NCBI GenBank assembly: GCA_022826925.1
Contig: JAJDTX010000145.1
Coordinates: forward strand, 26,099 to 90,098
DNA length: 64,000 bases
Reading direction: 5' to 3'
Origin: Bryobacterales bacterium
GTDB taxonomy: Bacteria; Acidobacteriota; Terriglobia; Bryobacterales; UBA6623
Shown here piece after piece: positions 7,444 to 16,710 of this stretch. A model generated the notes under the pieces. That model worked only from the letters and a program-made list of their open reading frames with translations. It was not told the DNA's origin and ran no database searches. The stretch's first letter is position 1; every line of letters begins with the position of its first letter. Both the position numbers and the translations under genes were made by a program.

Positions 7444-10119
7444 ATGTTGCTTAGGGACCTGCTATATCGAGGGCGTGCGCTATTGCGGCGCAAGGCCATG
7501 GAGGACGATCTCGACGCGGAGTTGCAATTCCACCTTGACCGACTGACGGATCAGAATGTTCGCGCCGGAAAGGCGCCAGGCGAAGCCCGGCGGCTCGCGA
7601 GGATAGCCCTGGGAGGCGTTTCTCAGGTCAAGGAGCAGTGCCGTGAGTCCTGGGGGGTGAGCTGGATCAATACGCTCGCTAGGGACCTTCGCTCCGCGCT
7701 GGTCCGCATGCGGCGATACCCTCGCTCTGCAGCCGTGGTCGAGAGCAGTCTGGCGCTCGGCATCGGAATGAGCGTCGCCATGTTTTCGCTGGTGGACGCG
7801 GTTCTGCTGCGACCCCTGCCGTTCCCGGACCAGGATTCGATTTATGTCATCCAAAAGGCAGACCCTCTCGCGGGAACCCATGTCGAGGAACTCGCATACC
7901 CGGAGCTGGTTGATCTCCAAGAGAGCATCCCGGGATTTGAGTATGTAGCTGCCACTCCAACCTCCCTTTACGGCTACGCCAGGGTGTTGGAGACCGGGAC
8001 GGCCGATCCGGTCCAGCTGGAAGCCTCTCCCGTATCGCACGACTTCTTCCGCGTCCTCGGTGTCACCCCCCGCCTGGGTCGGGGATTCATCGATTCGGAC
8101 GAGCGGGTTGGCGCACCGCCGGTCGTTGTGATTTCGGATCGAACATGGCGCGACCATCTAGGTGCGGATCCCGGCATCATCGGCCGGACGGTGCGTCTGA
8201 ACGGCCAGGGCCACACCGTGATCGGTGTCATGGCGCCGGGCGTCGAGTTTCCGCGGGGCGCTGCCCTTTGGGTTCCGCTCGGGATCGTGCAGCGAGTCGT
8301 CGAGAGTCGCGGCGCGACTTTCCTGCAAGCGCTGGCGCGCGCCAAGCCCGGCTATTCACGTCAACAGGTCGATAGTGATGTGAGCGCGCTCTTCAAGCGA
8401 CTCGCAAGCGAATACCCGGAATCGTACAAGGTCTCGCAGCGGGGGGTCGTGACGCCGCTGGTCAACTATTGGACCGGATCGGCAAGGATTCACTTGTGGA
8501 TCGTCCTCGGGGCCTCTCTACTCCTACTGACCGCGTCCGCGATCAGTTCGGGGGGACTTCTACTCTCACGCGCAGTGTCACGTCGTTCCGAGATCGCCAC
8601 GCGTCTTGCGCTGGGAGCTCCGCCGAGGCGAATTTTTGCGCAGATGGCCGCAGAGGGGGCAGTCGCGGGAGGCATCGCCGCGATCGCCGGACTGGGTATC
8701 GCGTACTTGGTAATTCGCTCGTTGGTGAGATGGCCTCCGGCCGATATTCCGCGACTGTCCGAAGCCTCCTTGGATCTAAACTCATTTTGCTTCGCTGCGG
8801 GAGCGACGGCCTTTGTCTCTGTCGTGTGCTCGCTTGCGCCTGGATGGGCGGCCTCGCGAATGCGCCTCGAATCCGCAGTCAGGGAAGGCGATCCTCGATC
8901 TTCGGTATCGCACCGCGCCAATCGGGCGCGCGACCTATTCGTTCTTGCCCAGTCCGCGGTGACCTTCGTGCTGTTGGCAACGGCCGTTCTGCTCGTGCTG
9001 AGCTATCGCTCTGTGGCGTTCGTTGAGACCGGTCTAGCGAATCGCGATGCACTGACGATGGATGTCTCGCTGCGCGGCCCGGGCTTGTTTCCCTCCCAAG
9101 CCTTCGACCCAGGTACAACTGACGCATTCTACTCGCGTCTCTTGCAACGGTTGCGCGAGGAGCCAGGTGTCACCTCGGCAGGCGCGATCCTGTTGCGGCC
9201 GCTCGCGGGCCCCATCGGATGGGATATCCCCTACGAGTTCGAGTTCGAGGCCGCCAGTTGGGATGGCAAGCAGCGCCCGAAGGCGAACTATGAGGTCGTA
9301 ACTGCCGACTACTTCGAGACCGTTGGATCACCGTTGCTGCAAGGGCGCGACTTCGACCGTCGCGATTCGGAGGAAGCGGAACCGGTCGCGATCATAAGCG
9401 AGACACTAGCCGACCAAGTGCGATCCGCTGGCTACGCGCCGCTTGGCCATCGCGTCAGGCTTACGACCCGATGGAGCTCAGGCTGGATGCGAATCGTTGG
9501 CATTTCCGGAGACGCCCGCTACCGATCCGGCACCCACTCGGGCGCACACATTTTCGTGCCAATCCTACAGGCAGGGCAAGCGACTCGGCACGTCGTGATC
9601 CGCGGCCCGCGGCCCCGACAGGAGCTCTCGGCGCTGGTCCAGCGCGCGGTGAGGGAGATCGATCCCAGCCAGAATGCGGGCGACCCGCTGACAATCGGTG
9701 AACTGATCGATAGGGACACGGCACGACATCGATTCAATGTGATCCTGCTGCTTTGGTTTGGCGCGTGCGCGGTGATCCTTGCCGTAACCGCGGTCTATAG
9801 CGTGATCGCTGAGACGATGGCGGCCCGTCGGACTGAGGTCGCGATCAAGTCAGCGCTGGGTGCTCAGCGAAACCGAGTTGTGCGCGATTTGGTGGTGCGC
9901 ACCATACGCTTTGCTGTCTTCGGTCTCGCGGTGGGCACGGCGGCGGTGTCTGTGTTCGGCAAGCTGAGTCCGGATGTGTTTCGCGGCACTTCGGCGCGGG
10001 ATCCGATTGTCCTGATCTCAGTAGGGGCCTTCCTCTTTGTTGTTTCTCTGGGCGCGGCGGTCTGGCCAGCATGGCACGCGACGCGAGACAATCGCCGGAC
10101 TTTGCTGCGTGAGAGCTAG
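7444..10119 (+). CDS. ADOP-type ABC transporter permease (FtsX/MacB-PCD)
   Basis: An inner-membrane permease of 891 residues, typical of the ADOP family. A soluble N-terminal region of about 80 residues ('AMEDDLDAELQFHLD', 'ARRLARIALGG') precedes TM1 (about 95-120, ending AVLLRPLPFPDQ). Next come a first periplasmic MacB-PCD domain, a first FtsX triple-TM domain (about 345-470), then a second periplasmic domain and a C-terminal FtsX domain with TEVAIKSALGAQRNRV (about 790-885). Family members are thought to work in export or envelope remodelling, often without a cognate ATPase. A GGAGGAG sits right before the ATG, so the TTG at 7447 could also serve as start. It lies directly behind padR. Confidence 0.9.
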   Translation: MLLRDLLYRGRALLRRKAMEDDLDAELQFHLDRLTDQNVRAGKAPGEARRLARIALGGVSQVKEQCRESWGVSWINTLARDLRSALVRMRRYPRSAAVVESSLALGIGMSVAMFSLVDAVLLRPLPFPDQDSIYVIQKADPLAGTHVEELAYPELVDLQESIPGFEYVAATPTSLYGYARVLETGTADPVQLEASPVSHDFFRVLGVTPRLGRGFIDSDERVGAPPVVVISDRTWRDHLGADPGIIGRTVRLNGQGHTVIGVMAPGVEFPRGAALWVPLGIVQRVVESRGATFLQALARAKPGYSRQQVDSDVSALFKRLASEYPESYKVSQRGVVTPLVNYWTGSARIHLWIVLGASLLLLTASAISSGGLLLSRAVSRRSEIATRLALGAPPRRIFAQMAAEGAVAGGIAAIAGLGIAYLVIRSLVRWPPADIPRLSEASLDLNSFCFAAGATAFVSVVCSLAPGWAASRMRLESAVREGDPRSSVSHRANRARDLFVLAQSAVTFVLLATAVLLVLSYRSVAFVETGLANRDALTMDVSLRGPGLFPSQAFDPGTTDAFYSRLLQRLREEPGVTSAGAILLRPLAGPIGWDIPYEFEFEAASWDGKQRPKANYEVVTADYFETVGSPLLQGRDFDRRDSEEAEPVAIISETLADQVRSAGYAPLGHRVRLTTRWSSGWMRIVGISGDARYRSGTHSGAHIFVPILQAGQATRHVVIRGPRPRQELSALVQRAVREIDPSQNAGDPLTIGELIDRDTARHRFNVILLLWFGACAVILAVTAVYSVIAETMAARRTEVAIKSALGAQRNRVVRDLVVRTIRFAVFGLAVGTAAVSVFGKLSPDVFRGTSARDPIVLISVGAFLFVVSLGAAVWPAWHATRDNRRTLLRES

Positions 10120-10176
10120 CTGCCTGCAGTGCAACAGCATGCGAATCGCCATTGCCTCGAACCGGAATCCTAGCTG

Positions 10177-10419
10177 ATGGCTTATCTGCCCCGTTGGTAC
10201 GACTACCCGCCTGAGGGCCTTTGGCTGGCCGTACCCTTGCGGGTCGACCCCGTCACCCATACTGATTCCGTCGCCAGGTCTGAGCATGGCATCGGCACGG
10301 AAGCCCTCATCGGAGCCCTTGAGCCAGCAAGAAGTCTGGGAGACCGGTCGGTCGCACCGCACATGTTTGGCTCGACTGTGATTGGTTTGCTCTCGATGCT
10401 CGCGCTCGGCTTGGCCTAG
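10177..10419 (+). pseudogene. Relic of a second ADOP permease
   Basis: An 80-codon open frame reading YPPEGLWLAVPLRVDP, then 'VTHTDSVARS' and SVAPHMFGSTVIGLLSMLAL. This matches the ADOP segment at the end of the second periplasmic domain and the first residues of the following membrane helix (usual forms WLAVRxxxDP, DPxxP, SVAPxRFxxxLLGLF). It lacks everything before and after, so it is a fragment, not a gene. It ends 12 bp before the membrane-fusion gene, suggesting that the adaptor and ATPase downstream once followed a complete permease. Confidence 0.5.
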
Positions 10420-10431
10420 AAGGACTGCAAC

Positions 10432-11685
10432 GTGGACAAGGCACGCATCGGATACGCGCGGAGGAAGCGCATCCGACGGATCGTCGTGGGATCCCTTGCG
10501 GCGACGGTGTTCTTGGCAGTGGCTTGGGTGGTGTCCCGCATTGAGCCCGCCGCTCCTAGCGTGGACGCTGCCGTGGTCTTCACGGACACCGTCGAACGTG
10601 GCGAGATGTTGCGGCAGGTTCGGGGCATCGGAACGCTCGTGCCCGAGACAGTGGTCGTGATCGCCGCAAGCGACGCTGGCCGCATCGAGCGGCGCCTCGT
10701 CCAGCCCGGCCAGTCCGTAGCACCGCACACCGTGCTGCTCGAGCTCAGCAGTCCGCAGGTCGAGCAGGAGTACCTCGACGCCGAGGCGCAACTCAGGGAG
10801 GCCGAGGCCGACCTCGCCAATCTCCGGGCGCAGCTCGAGGACCAGCGTCTCACTCAGGAGTCCGTGACCGCCGACCTGGAAGGGCAATACCTTCAGGCCA
10901 AGGCACAGTACGAGGCCGATCTCGCACTGTCGAAGGAGGGTCTAACGGACCAGGTCACCCTGATGAAGTCGCGCGTCTCGATGGAACACCTGCGCAAGCA
11001 GTTCCAGCTGGAGCGCGCCCGCGAGGACGCCCGCAAGCCCTCGGTCGAGGCACAGTTGGCGGCGCAGAGGGCCCGCATCGCACAGATGGAAGCACTCGTG
11101 ACGCTGCGCGAGGAAAAGGTCGACCGACTCAGGGTTCGGGCCGGGATGAACGGCGTCCTCCAGCTCATGGATGTTGAGGTCGGACAGCTGGTCGCCCCTG
11201 GCGACGAGCTGGCACGGGTGTCCGATCCCACGCACCTCAAAGCGGAGCTCAAGATCCCGGAGACGCTGGTGAACGACGTGGCCGTCGGCCAGCGGGCGGA
11301 GGTCGACACCCGGAACGGGCTCATCGAAGGAGTAGTCTCGCGCATCGATCCAGCTGCGATCGAAGGGACTGTGCTCGTTGACGTCAGGCTGCTCGGCGAC
11401 ATGCCCCGCGGCGCTCGGCCCGACCTTAGCGTGGACGGGACGATCGAACTGGAGCGGCTCGAGAATGTGCTGCACGTGGGCCGTCCCATCCATGCCAGGG
11501 AGGACAGCCTCATGGGCCTCTTCAAGCTGGAGGAAGACCAGACCCACGCCTCGCGCGTCCAAGTACAGGTGGGCAAGGTGTCGGTCAGCACGATCGAAGT
11601 ACGTTCCAGCCTGAGCGAGGGCGACAAGGTCGTCTTATCCGACATGTCCGCGTGGGACGCCTACGACAGGATCCGGCTCGAATAG
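10432..11685 (+). CDS. Periplasmic adaptor (membrane-fusion) subunit, MacA/HlyD-like
   Basis: A 417-residue membrane-fusion protein. A basic N-terminus and one TM helix (about residues 18-35) anchor it to the inner membrane. A split lipoyl/barrel region (VVVIAASDAGRIERRLVQPGQSV) leads into a long helical hairpin (about 105-230, 'YLDAEAQLREAEADLANLRAQL'). The chain returns through the second lipoyl half (VRAGMNGVLQLMDVEVGQLV) to a beta-barrel domain. It should bridge an inner-membrane transporter to an outer-membrane channel. The GTG start has AAGGAC 7 nt upstream. The ABC ATPase follows 40 bp later. No complete matching permease lies beside it except the ADOP protein upstream. Confidence 0.88.
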   Translation: MDKARIGYARRKRIRRIVVGSLAATVFLAVAWVVSRIEPAAPSVDAAVVFTDTVERGEMLRQVRGIGTLVPETVVVIAASDAGRIERRLVQPGQSVAPHTVLLELSSPQVEQEYLDAEAQLREAEADLANLRAQLEDQRLTQESVTADLEGQYLQAKAQYEADLALSKEGLTDQVTLMKSRVSMEHLRKQFQLERAREDARKPSVEAQLAAQRARIAQMEALVTLREEKVDRLRVRAGMNGVLQLMDVEVGQLVAPGDELARVSDPTHLKAELKIPETLVNDVAVGQRAEVDTRNGLIEGVVSRIDPAAIEGTVLVDVRLLGDMPRGARPDLSVDGTIELERLENVLHVGRPIHAREDSLMGLFKLEEDQTHASRVQVQVGKVSVSTIEVRSSLSEGDKVVLSDMSAWDAYDRIRLE

Positions 11686-11725
11686 GCAGCCAGTTTGGCA
11701 GCAAAAGGAGACACGAAATCAGGCA

Positions 11726-12418
11726 ATGGCAGGTTCAACAAACGGCAACGCACCACTGATCCGCTTGGAAGGCGTGGCGAAGGTATTCTTCACCGACGAG
11801 GTTGAGACGCACGCGCTTTCGGGCATCGACTTCGAGATCCGTGATGGCGAATACATCGCGATCTCAGGTCCCTCGGGCTGCGGCAAGTCGACGCTGCTGT
11901 CGATCCTTGGACTGCTCGACACTCCCACTGCAGGCGTGTACCGGCTGAACGGCAAGTCAGTCGAGGATCTGAATGCAAGGCAACGGGCCCGCATCCGGAA
12001 CCGCCAGATCGGCTTCATCTTCCAGGCATTCAACCTGATCGGCGATCTGACGGTGTTCGAGAACGTCGAACTACCGCTGACCTATCGAGGCATGCCGACC
12101 TCCGAACGCAAGAAGCGGGTGGGGGAGGCCCTAGAACGGGTCGGCATGGCGCACCGCATGAAGCACTATCCGTCCCAGCTGTCGGGCGGCCAGCAGCAGC
12201 GGGTGGCGGTTGCCAGGGCTCTCGGCGGCGATCCGTCAGTGCTGCTGGCGGACGAGCCGACCGGGAATCTGGACTCGAAGAATGGTGAGGCCGTGATGGA
12301 ACTGCTCCAGGATGTCCATCAGGCTGGGGCCACCATCTGCATGGTGACCCACGACCCGCGGTTCGAGGCCCATGCGGAGAGAGTGGTTCGGCTGTTCGAC
12401 GGGAAGCTCGTCGCATAG
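11726..12418 (+). CDS. ABC transporter ATPase, MacB/LolD class
   Basis: A 230-residue cytoplasmic ATPase. Walker A is GPSGCGKST (about residue 47), the Q-loop lies in IGFIFQAFNLI, the signature is LSGGQQQRVAVARAL and Walker B is VLLADEPTGNLDS, followed by the H-loop CMVTHDP. The sequence type matches ATPases of MacB, LolCDE and FtsE-like transporters that act on the envelope and not on cytoplasmic substrates. It is the third complete gene of the padR-ADOP-adaptor-ATPase cluster and has no permease after it. Its partner is presumably the ADOP protein at 7444 or the permease now reduced to a relic at 10177. Confidence 0.93.
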   Translation: MAGSTNGNAPLIRLEGVAKVFFTDEVETHALSGIDFEIRDGEYIAISGPSGCGKSTLLSILGLLDTPTAGVYRLNGKSVEDLNARQRARIRNRQIGFIFQAFNLIGDLTVFENVELPLTYRGMPTSERKKRVGEALERVGMAHRMKHYPSQLSGGQQQRVAVARALGGDPSVLLADEPTGNLDSKNGEAVMELLQDVHQAGATICMVTHDPRFEAHAERVVRLFDGKLVA

Positions 12419-12765
12419 GGGCTCGCTGGCTGGCGGTGAAATCTGCCCTCGCCCAGCATCCCCCAGAATGAGATTAGTGACGATGGCTGGGAGGTAGCTG
12501 GACCGGGTTCAGGGCGGGTCATGGGTCTGCACCGCGGGCCGGAAGCCCGCATGACTCGAGCGTGGCAGCGTCGTCGCGCTAGCAGGCCCGTCGATGCCCA
12601 GCCGCCGTCTCGATCGCAGTCCGGTGATCCTCCACAAATAGTTCACTTCATGTCACGCCGGATGCCCAGTTCCCCGAACCCGTCCGCCGGCGTACCGGAC
12701 TTCCCAAGAAATGTTCTAGGTCGGACGGAATCCACGGCTAGTATCCGAGCGCGATAGCTAAGTTC
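12419..12765. other. Intergenic region with one small inverted repeat
   Basis: No gene is seen. GCGGGC-CGGAA-GCCCGC at 12534-12550 forms a 6-bp hairpin of a kind often scattered in GC-rich genomes, with no T-run after it. TAGTAT (12739-12744) could be a -10 for the following TonB receptor gene, leaving about a 15-nt leader. Confidence 0.4.
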
Positions 12766-15192
12766 ATGGGATCGCCGTCGTCAGCTTGGAGGGGCTCGAT
12801 GGGGCTGTTGCACTCGACCGCGCTCCAAGAGCGTTGGTGGGCAGTCGCACTGCACGTGACTCTGGTCTTCTGCGCTGTCGCCAGCGCTCAGGACACAGTC
12901 GGAACTGGTGTGGTTCGGGGAGAAGTCGTCCGGAGTGACGGGTCTCCAGCAGAGTTCCTTCAGGTCTGTATCGCAGGCACGGGGCTGTGCTCCCCCAGCG
13001 ACCAGAACGGCCGGTTCCCCCCTATCGACGCGCGACCGGGACTGGTCCAGCTCGAGGTCAGGATCGAATCTGGTGAGACCCTGCCTAGCGGAACCGTGCA
13101 AGTCCGCGCCGGGCAAACCAGCGAAGTCCGCTTGGAACTGCCGGACGTAGCTGCCATCGAGACATCGGTGACCGTCAGCGCCTCGGCGCTGCGCGTGCCG
13201 GACGAAGTGATCAGCTCGGGGGTTGCTATCCAGAGTCGCGAGATCGCCAAGACAGCGGGTGTCCTTCAAGACGTCTCAAGGTACGTCTCGACTCTCCCGG
13301 GAGTCGTAACCGGCTCTGCCGATTTCAGGAACGACATCATCGTCCGTGGAGGAAGCCCGCTCGAGAACCTCTTCGTCGTGGACAACATTGAAATCCCGAA
13401 CATCAATTCGTTTGCCAATCTCGCTTCCGCCGGAGGCACTGTCAGTCTCCTAGACGTTCAGTTGATCGAGGATGTGACGTTCCTCACCGGAGGCTATCCC
13501 GCGCCCTACATCAACCGTCTCTCGAGCGTCATGCAAGTGGCGCAGCGCGAAGGTAGCCGCGACAAGTTCCATGCGCGTGCAACGCTTGCATTCGCCGGCG
13601 CCGGCGGCGTGGTCGAAGGGCCGTGGGCCCGGGGCAAGGGGTCTTGGATCGTGTCGGCGCGTCGGAGCTTTCTGGATTTCTTCACGGACGACCTAGGGAC
13701 CGGCGGCGTGCCCGTCTACTACTCGTTTACCGGCAAGGCGGTTCGGGACTTCGGGAACTTTGACCGGGTATGGGTGACCAGCATCACGGGCATTGATTCG
13801 ATTCGACTGGGCCTGTCGGAGAAAACCAAGCCCACCGACTCGCTCGGAGCCTTCGACATTCGATACGCCGGTCGCCGGAATGCGACAGGCTTCAACTGGC
13901 AGCGGATCCTTGGGACCCGGGGAGTCGGCCTGCTCGGCCTCACTCACTCGACCGCGACAGTGGACTCCACAGTCAAGGATCTTGTCCGGTCCGGCCCCAT
14001 CCCGCCCCAGCAGTCGGTAGGGCAGGCCATCGCCGCCGGAGCCTTAACGTTTCGGCAGGACTCGACAGAGGACGAGACCACGATCAAGTACGACTTCACC
14101 CTTCATGCCGGTCGCGCTGGGGAATACCGCATCGGAGGGGCTCAGAAGTTCTTCGTCAACGACTACGTCACTCTCTCGCCGCTCGGGTACGACGGCCCGT
14201 TCGCCATCGTCCCGGACTTGAACCCCATCGACTTGCGAGAGAGCTTCACCGCGACGCAAGGCAGCGCCTACATCCAAGGCACCCACCAGTTTGGCCGGCG
14301 AATGCGCGTCACCGTTGGCGGCAGACTTGACAGGTACGCGCACTTCGGCGCGTCACACCTGCGCATGAGCCCGAGGGCGGGAGTTTCGCTCGCAATCTCT
14401 GAGAACCTGTCGTGGAACGCCAACTGGGGAATCTACCACCAGATTCCGGTCTACTTGTTTCTGGCGGCCTTTCCGCAGAACAGGGCCCTGATTCCCGCGA
14501 GGTCGGACCACTGGATCAGCGGGCTCGCTTGGACGCCAAAGCGAAATCTTCGGGTGACCCTGGAGGCGTATTCCAAGCGCTACAAGGACTATTCGGTCGC
14601 AACGCAGTTCCCGGCGCTGTCGTTCGCGAACGTCGGCGACACCTTCGATGTCCGCGACATCTTGTACCCGATGACCAGCGCGGGCCGCGGCAGGGCCCAC
14701 GGCATTGAGCTGTTTGCAGAAAAGAAGTTCTCCGCAAAGTGGTTCGGTCAGCTCAACGTGGCGTATTCTAGGGCGCGCCACGCCGGGCTGGACGGCAAGC
14801 TGCGGCCCGGGGCATTCGACAGGCCGTTCGCGTTCAATGCTGTCGGGGGGCGTCGAATCGGCCGCAAGTGGGAAGTGGCGTTCCGAACGGCCTACCTGAC
14901 TGGCAGGCCGTACACCCCGTTCGACATCGAGCGTTCTGAGTCGCAACGCCGCGGAGTATTCGATCTCGACAGAGTAAACACCATGCGTTACGACGCGTAC
15001 TTCACCCTAGATCTCAGGCTAGACCGCACATTTTCGATCCGGGATCGGGAGGTCATCGTGTATGCCGGCCTCCAGAACGTGACCGGGCGCAGGAACCAGA
15101 CCACGCTGCTATGGAATCGTGTGACAAACCGCCCGCGGTTTCCCAGAGGGCTTTCCCGGTTTCTGCTCGTCGGCTGGGAGTGGAACTTCTAG
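12766..15192 (+). CDS. TonB-dependent outer-membrane receptor
   Basis: An 808-residue outer-membrane receptor. A signal peptide (hydrophobic LHVTLVFCAVASAQ, cleavage about residue 41) leads to a carboxypeptidase-regulatory-like Ig domain (about 47-125, GVVRGEVVRSDGSPAEF). The plug follows (about 150-260, including NDIIVRGGSPLENLFVVDNI), then a beta-barrel ending in an aromatic residue (FLLVGWEWNF), as expected for BAM recognition. It should take up a large or scarce substrate using TonB energy. It is shorter than the Oar-type receptor at 26693. It lies ahead of the DUF1552-DUF1592 pair but 237 bp apart, so co-transcription is uncertain. Confidence 0.88.
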   Translation: MGSPSSAWRGSMGLLHSTALQERWWAVALHVTLVFCAVASAQDTVGTGVVRGEVVRSDGSPAEFLQVCIAGTGLCSPSDQNGRFPPIDARPGLVQLEVRIESGETLPSGTVQVRAGQTSEVRLELPDVAAIETSVTVSASALRVPDEVISSGVAIQSREIAKTAGVLQDVSRYVSTLPGVVTGSADFRNDIIVRGGSPLENLFVVDNIEIPNINSFANLASAGGTVSLLDVQLIEDVTFLTGGYPAPYINRLSSVMQVAQREGSRDKFHARATLAFAGAGGVVEGPWARGKGSWIVSARRSFLDFFTDDLGTGGVPVYYSFTGKAVRDFGNFDRVWVTSITGIDSIRLGLSEKTKPTDSLGAFDIRYAGRRNATGFNWQRILGTRGVGLLGLTHSTATVDSTVKDLVRSGPIPPQQSVGQAIAAGALTFRQDSTEDETTIKYDFTLHAGRAGEYRIGGAQKFFVNDYVTLSPLGYDGPFAIVPDLNPIDLRESFTATQGSAYIQGTHQFGRRMRVTVGGRLDRYAHFGASHLRMSPRAGVSLAISENLSWNANWGIYHQIPVYLFLAAFPQNRALIPARSDHWISGLAWTPKRNLRVTLEAYSKRYKDYSVATQFPALSFANVGDTFDVRDILYPMTSAGRGRAHGIELFAEKKFSAKWFGQLNVAYSRARHAGLDGKLRPGAFDRPFAFNAVGGRRIGRKWEVAFRTAYLTGRPYTPFDIERSESQRRGVFDLDRVNTMRYDAYFTLDLRLDRTFSIRDREVIVYAGLQNVTGRRNQTTLLWNRVTNRPRFPRGLSRFLLVGWEWNF

Positions 15193-15429
15193 GCCAAAGG
15201 CGCGGGCTGCGCCGACCTGGCCCCGGCGCAGAACTGGCTATGCCGCGCGTCGCGCATACCCCATTAGCGACTGTCGGCAGGCCCATCGCTTCGTCGGGCG
15301 CCTCAGGCTTGCCCTGTATGCTGCGACAGGCTGGGTTTTCGGCTCGGCACCTGATCCTGATCGTGACCACTGAGTTGCCAGAAGCACTTGAGTTGGGTAC
15401 GATCCTAATGCAGCCTCGAGTGTCAGGAT

Positions 15430-16710
15430 ATGACTCGCCAGCAATCCAGAGACCGCCGACAGTTCCTTAAGGGAGCGAGCTACGCGCTCGCTTTGCCGCT
15501 GCTTCCCTCCCTGCCGGGAGCGGTGGCGGCCACCCCCGAGCCATCGAATGGCAAAGCCAAGCGTCTGGTGTGTGTCGGCACGCAATTGGGTTTCTACAAG
15601 CCGGAGTTCTTCGCCGACAGCGACGCGCCTCGACTGATGCAGCCGATCAGGGACGCCGGTCTGGACGGCAAGTTCACCACCGTTTCCGGGCTGGATCACA
15701 AGGGCCCGACCGGCAATGGCCACGAACTCGTGTACACGCTCTATACCGGTCACGTCATCCGCAGCATCTCGCTGGACCAGTTCGTCGCCCCCACGCTTGG
15801 CAGCGACACGCGGTACGAGTCGTTGCAGCTCTGCTGTGGCGAAGCTCAGCAGAAGGCGTCGTTGTCTTTCTCAGCCTCCGGCCTGCCCCTGCCGGTAACG
15901 CTCCGTCCCAGCGCGCTGTACGCCCGTGTGTTCGGGGCCGGCTCGGTAGCGCTGCAGCGGCAAACCTATCTGATTGATTCCGGCAAGAGCCTGCTGGATG
16001 AGTTGACGGGCGAGGCGAAAGTTGTCAGCGCGCGCGCCAATGGCCGCGACCGCAGGAAGCTGGACGAGTACTTCACCTCGATCCGCGCCGTGGAGGAGAA
16101 GCTCAAACGCCGTCGGGATTGGCTCGACAGGCCGTTTCCGGTGCCTCCCGAAAGTCTCGAGCTTCCGGTCGAGGAAAACGTGGACGGTTCGTTCCTGCTC
16201 GACAACGAAGACTTGATGTGGGACTTGATGGCGCTGGCGATCACGAACGATTCGACGCGCGTGATCTCGATGACCATTCCGATCACCGACCGGGCCCTCA
16301 TGATCAACGGCAGCTTTATGAGCGAGGGGTACCACCGCTTGTCCCACCACGGCAACAAGCAGGAAAAGATCGGTGGCTTGTTGACCATCGAGGAGCGCCA
16401 CATGCGGGGCGCGGCCCGCTTCCTGAAAGCCCTCAGCGAGGCGGAGGACGTCGATGGCAGGTCCATGCTGGATTCCACAGTCACGCTGATCGGCAGCGCG
16501 ATGGGCGACGCCGCTGCCCATCGCCGCACCAACTACCCGCTCTTCGTGGCAGGCGGTGGCTTCAAGCACCGGCGCCATATCTCCTGTGGAGACGGCGCCG
16601 TTGCGAACACGATGGCGTGCGACCTGTATGTGACCGTGCTGCAGCAGTTGGGATTCGAAGTCGATGAATTCAGCACCAGCGAGTCCGATCTCAACGGCCT
16701 GCTGACATGA
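15430..16710 (+). CDS. Tat-exported DUF1552 protein
   Basis: A 426-residue protein with a twin-arginine leader (RDRRQFLKGASYALALPLLPSLPGA), so it is exported folded. The body matches DUF1552 (GTQLGFYKPEFF, SGLDHKGPTGNGHELV, and a C-terminal GSAMGDAAAHRRTNYPLFVAGGG). DUF1552 is related in pattern to DUF1501, which resembles the alkaline-phosphatase/sulfatase fold; the catalytic role is not established. The stop overlaps the ATG of the DUF1592 gene (ATGA), so the two proteins are made together, an arrangement common in Planctomycetota and Acidobacteriota. Confidence 0.88.
   Translation: MTRQQSRDRRQFLKGASYALALPLLPSLPGAVAATPEPSNGKAKRLVCVGTQLGFYKPEFFADSDAPRLMQPIRDAGLDGKFTTVSGLDHKGPTGNGHELVYTLYTGHVIRSISLDQFVAPTLGSDTRYESLQLCCGEAQQKASLSFSASGLPLPVTLRPSALYARVFGAGSVALQRQTYLIDSGKSLLDELTGEAKVVSARANGRDRRKLDEYFTSIRAVEEKLKRRRDWLDRPFPVPPESLELPVEENVDGSFLLDNEDLMWDLMALAITNDSTRVISMTIPITDRALMINGSFMSEGYHRLSHHGNKQEKIGGLLTIEERHMRGAARFLKALSEAEDVDGRSMLDSTVTLIGSAMGDAAAHRRTNYPLFVAGGGFKHRRHISCGDGAVANTMACDLYVTVLQQLGFEVDEFSTSESDLNGLLT

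Noticed and set aside
12534..12550. Short GC-rich inverted repeat considered as part of a repeat array or CRISPR
   Set aside because: It is a single copy with no spaced repeats. No CRISPR-like array was found anywhere in the window.
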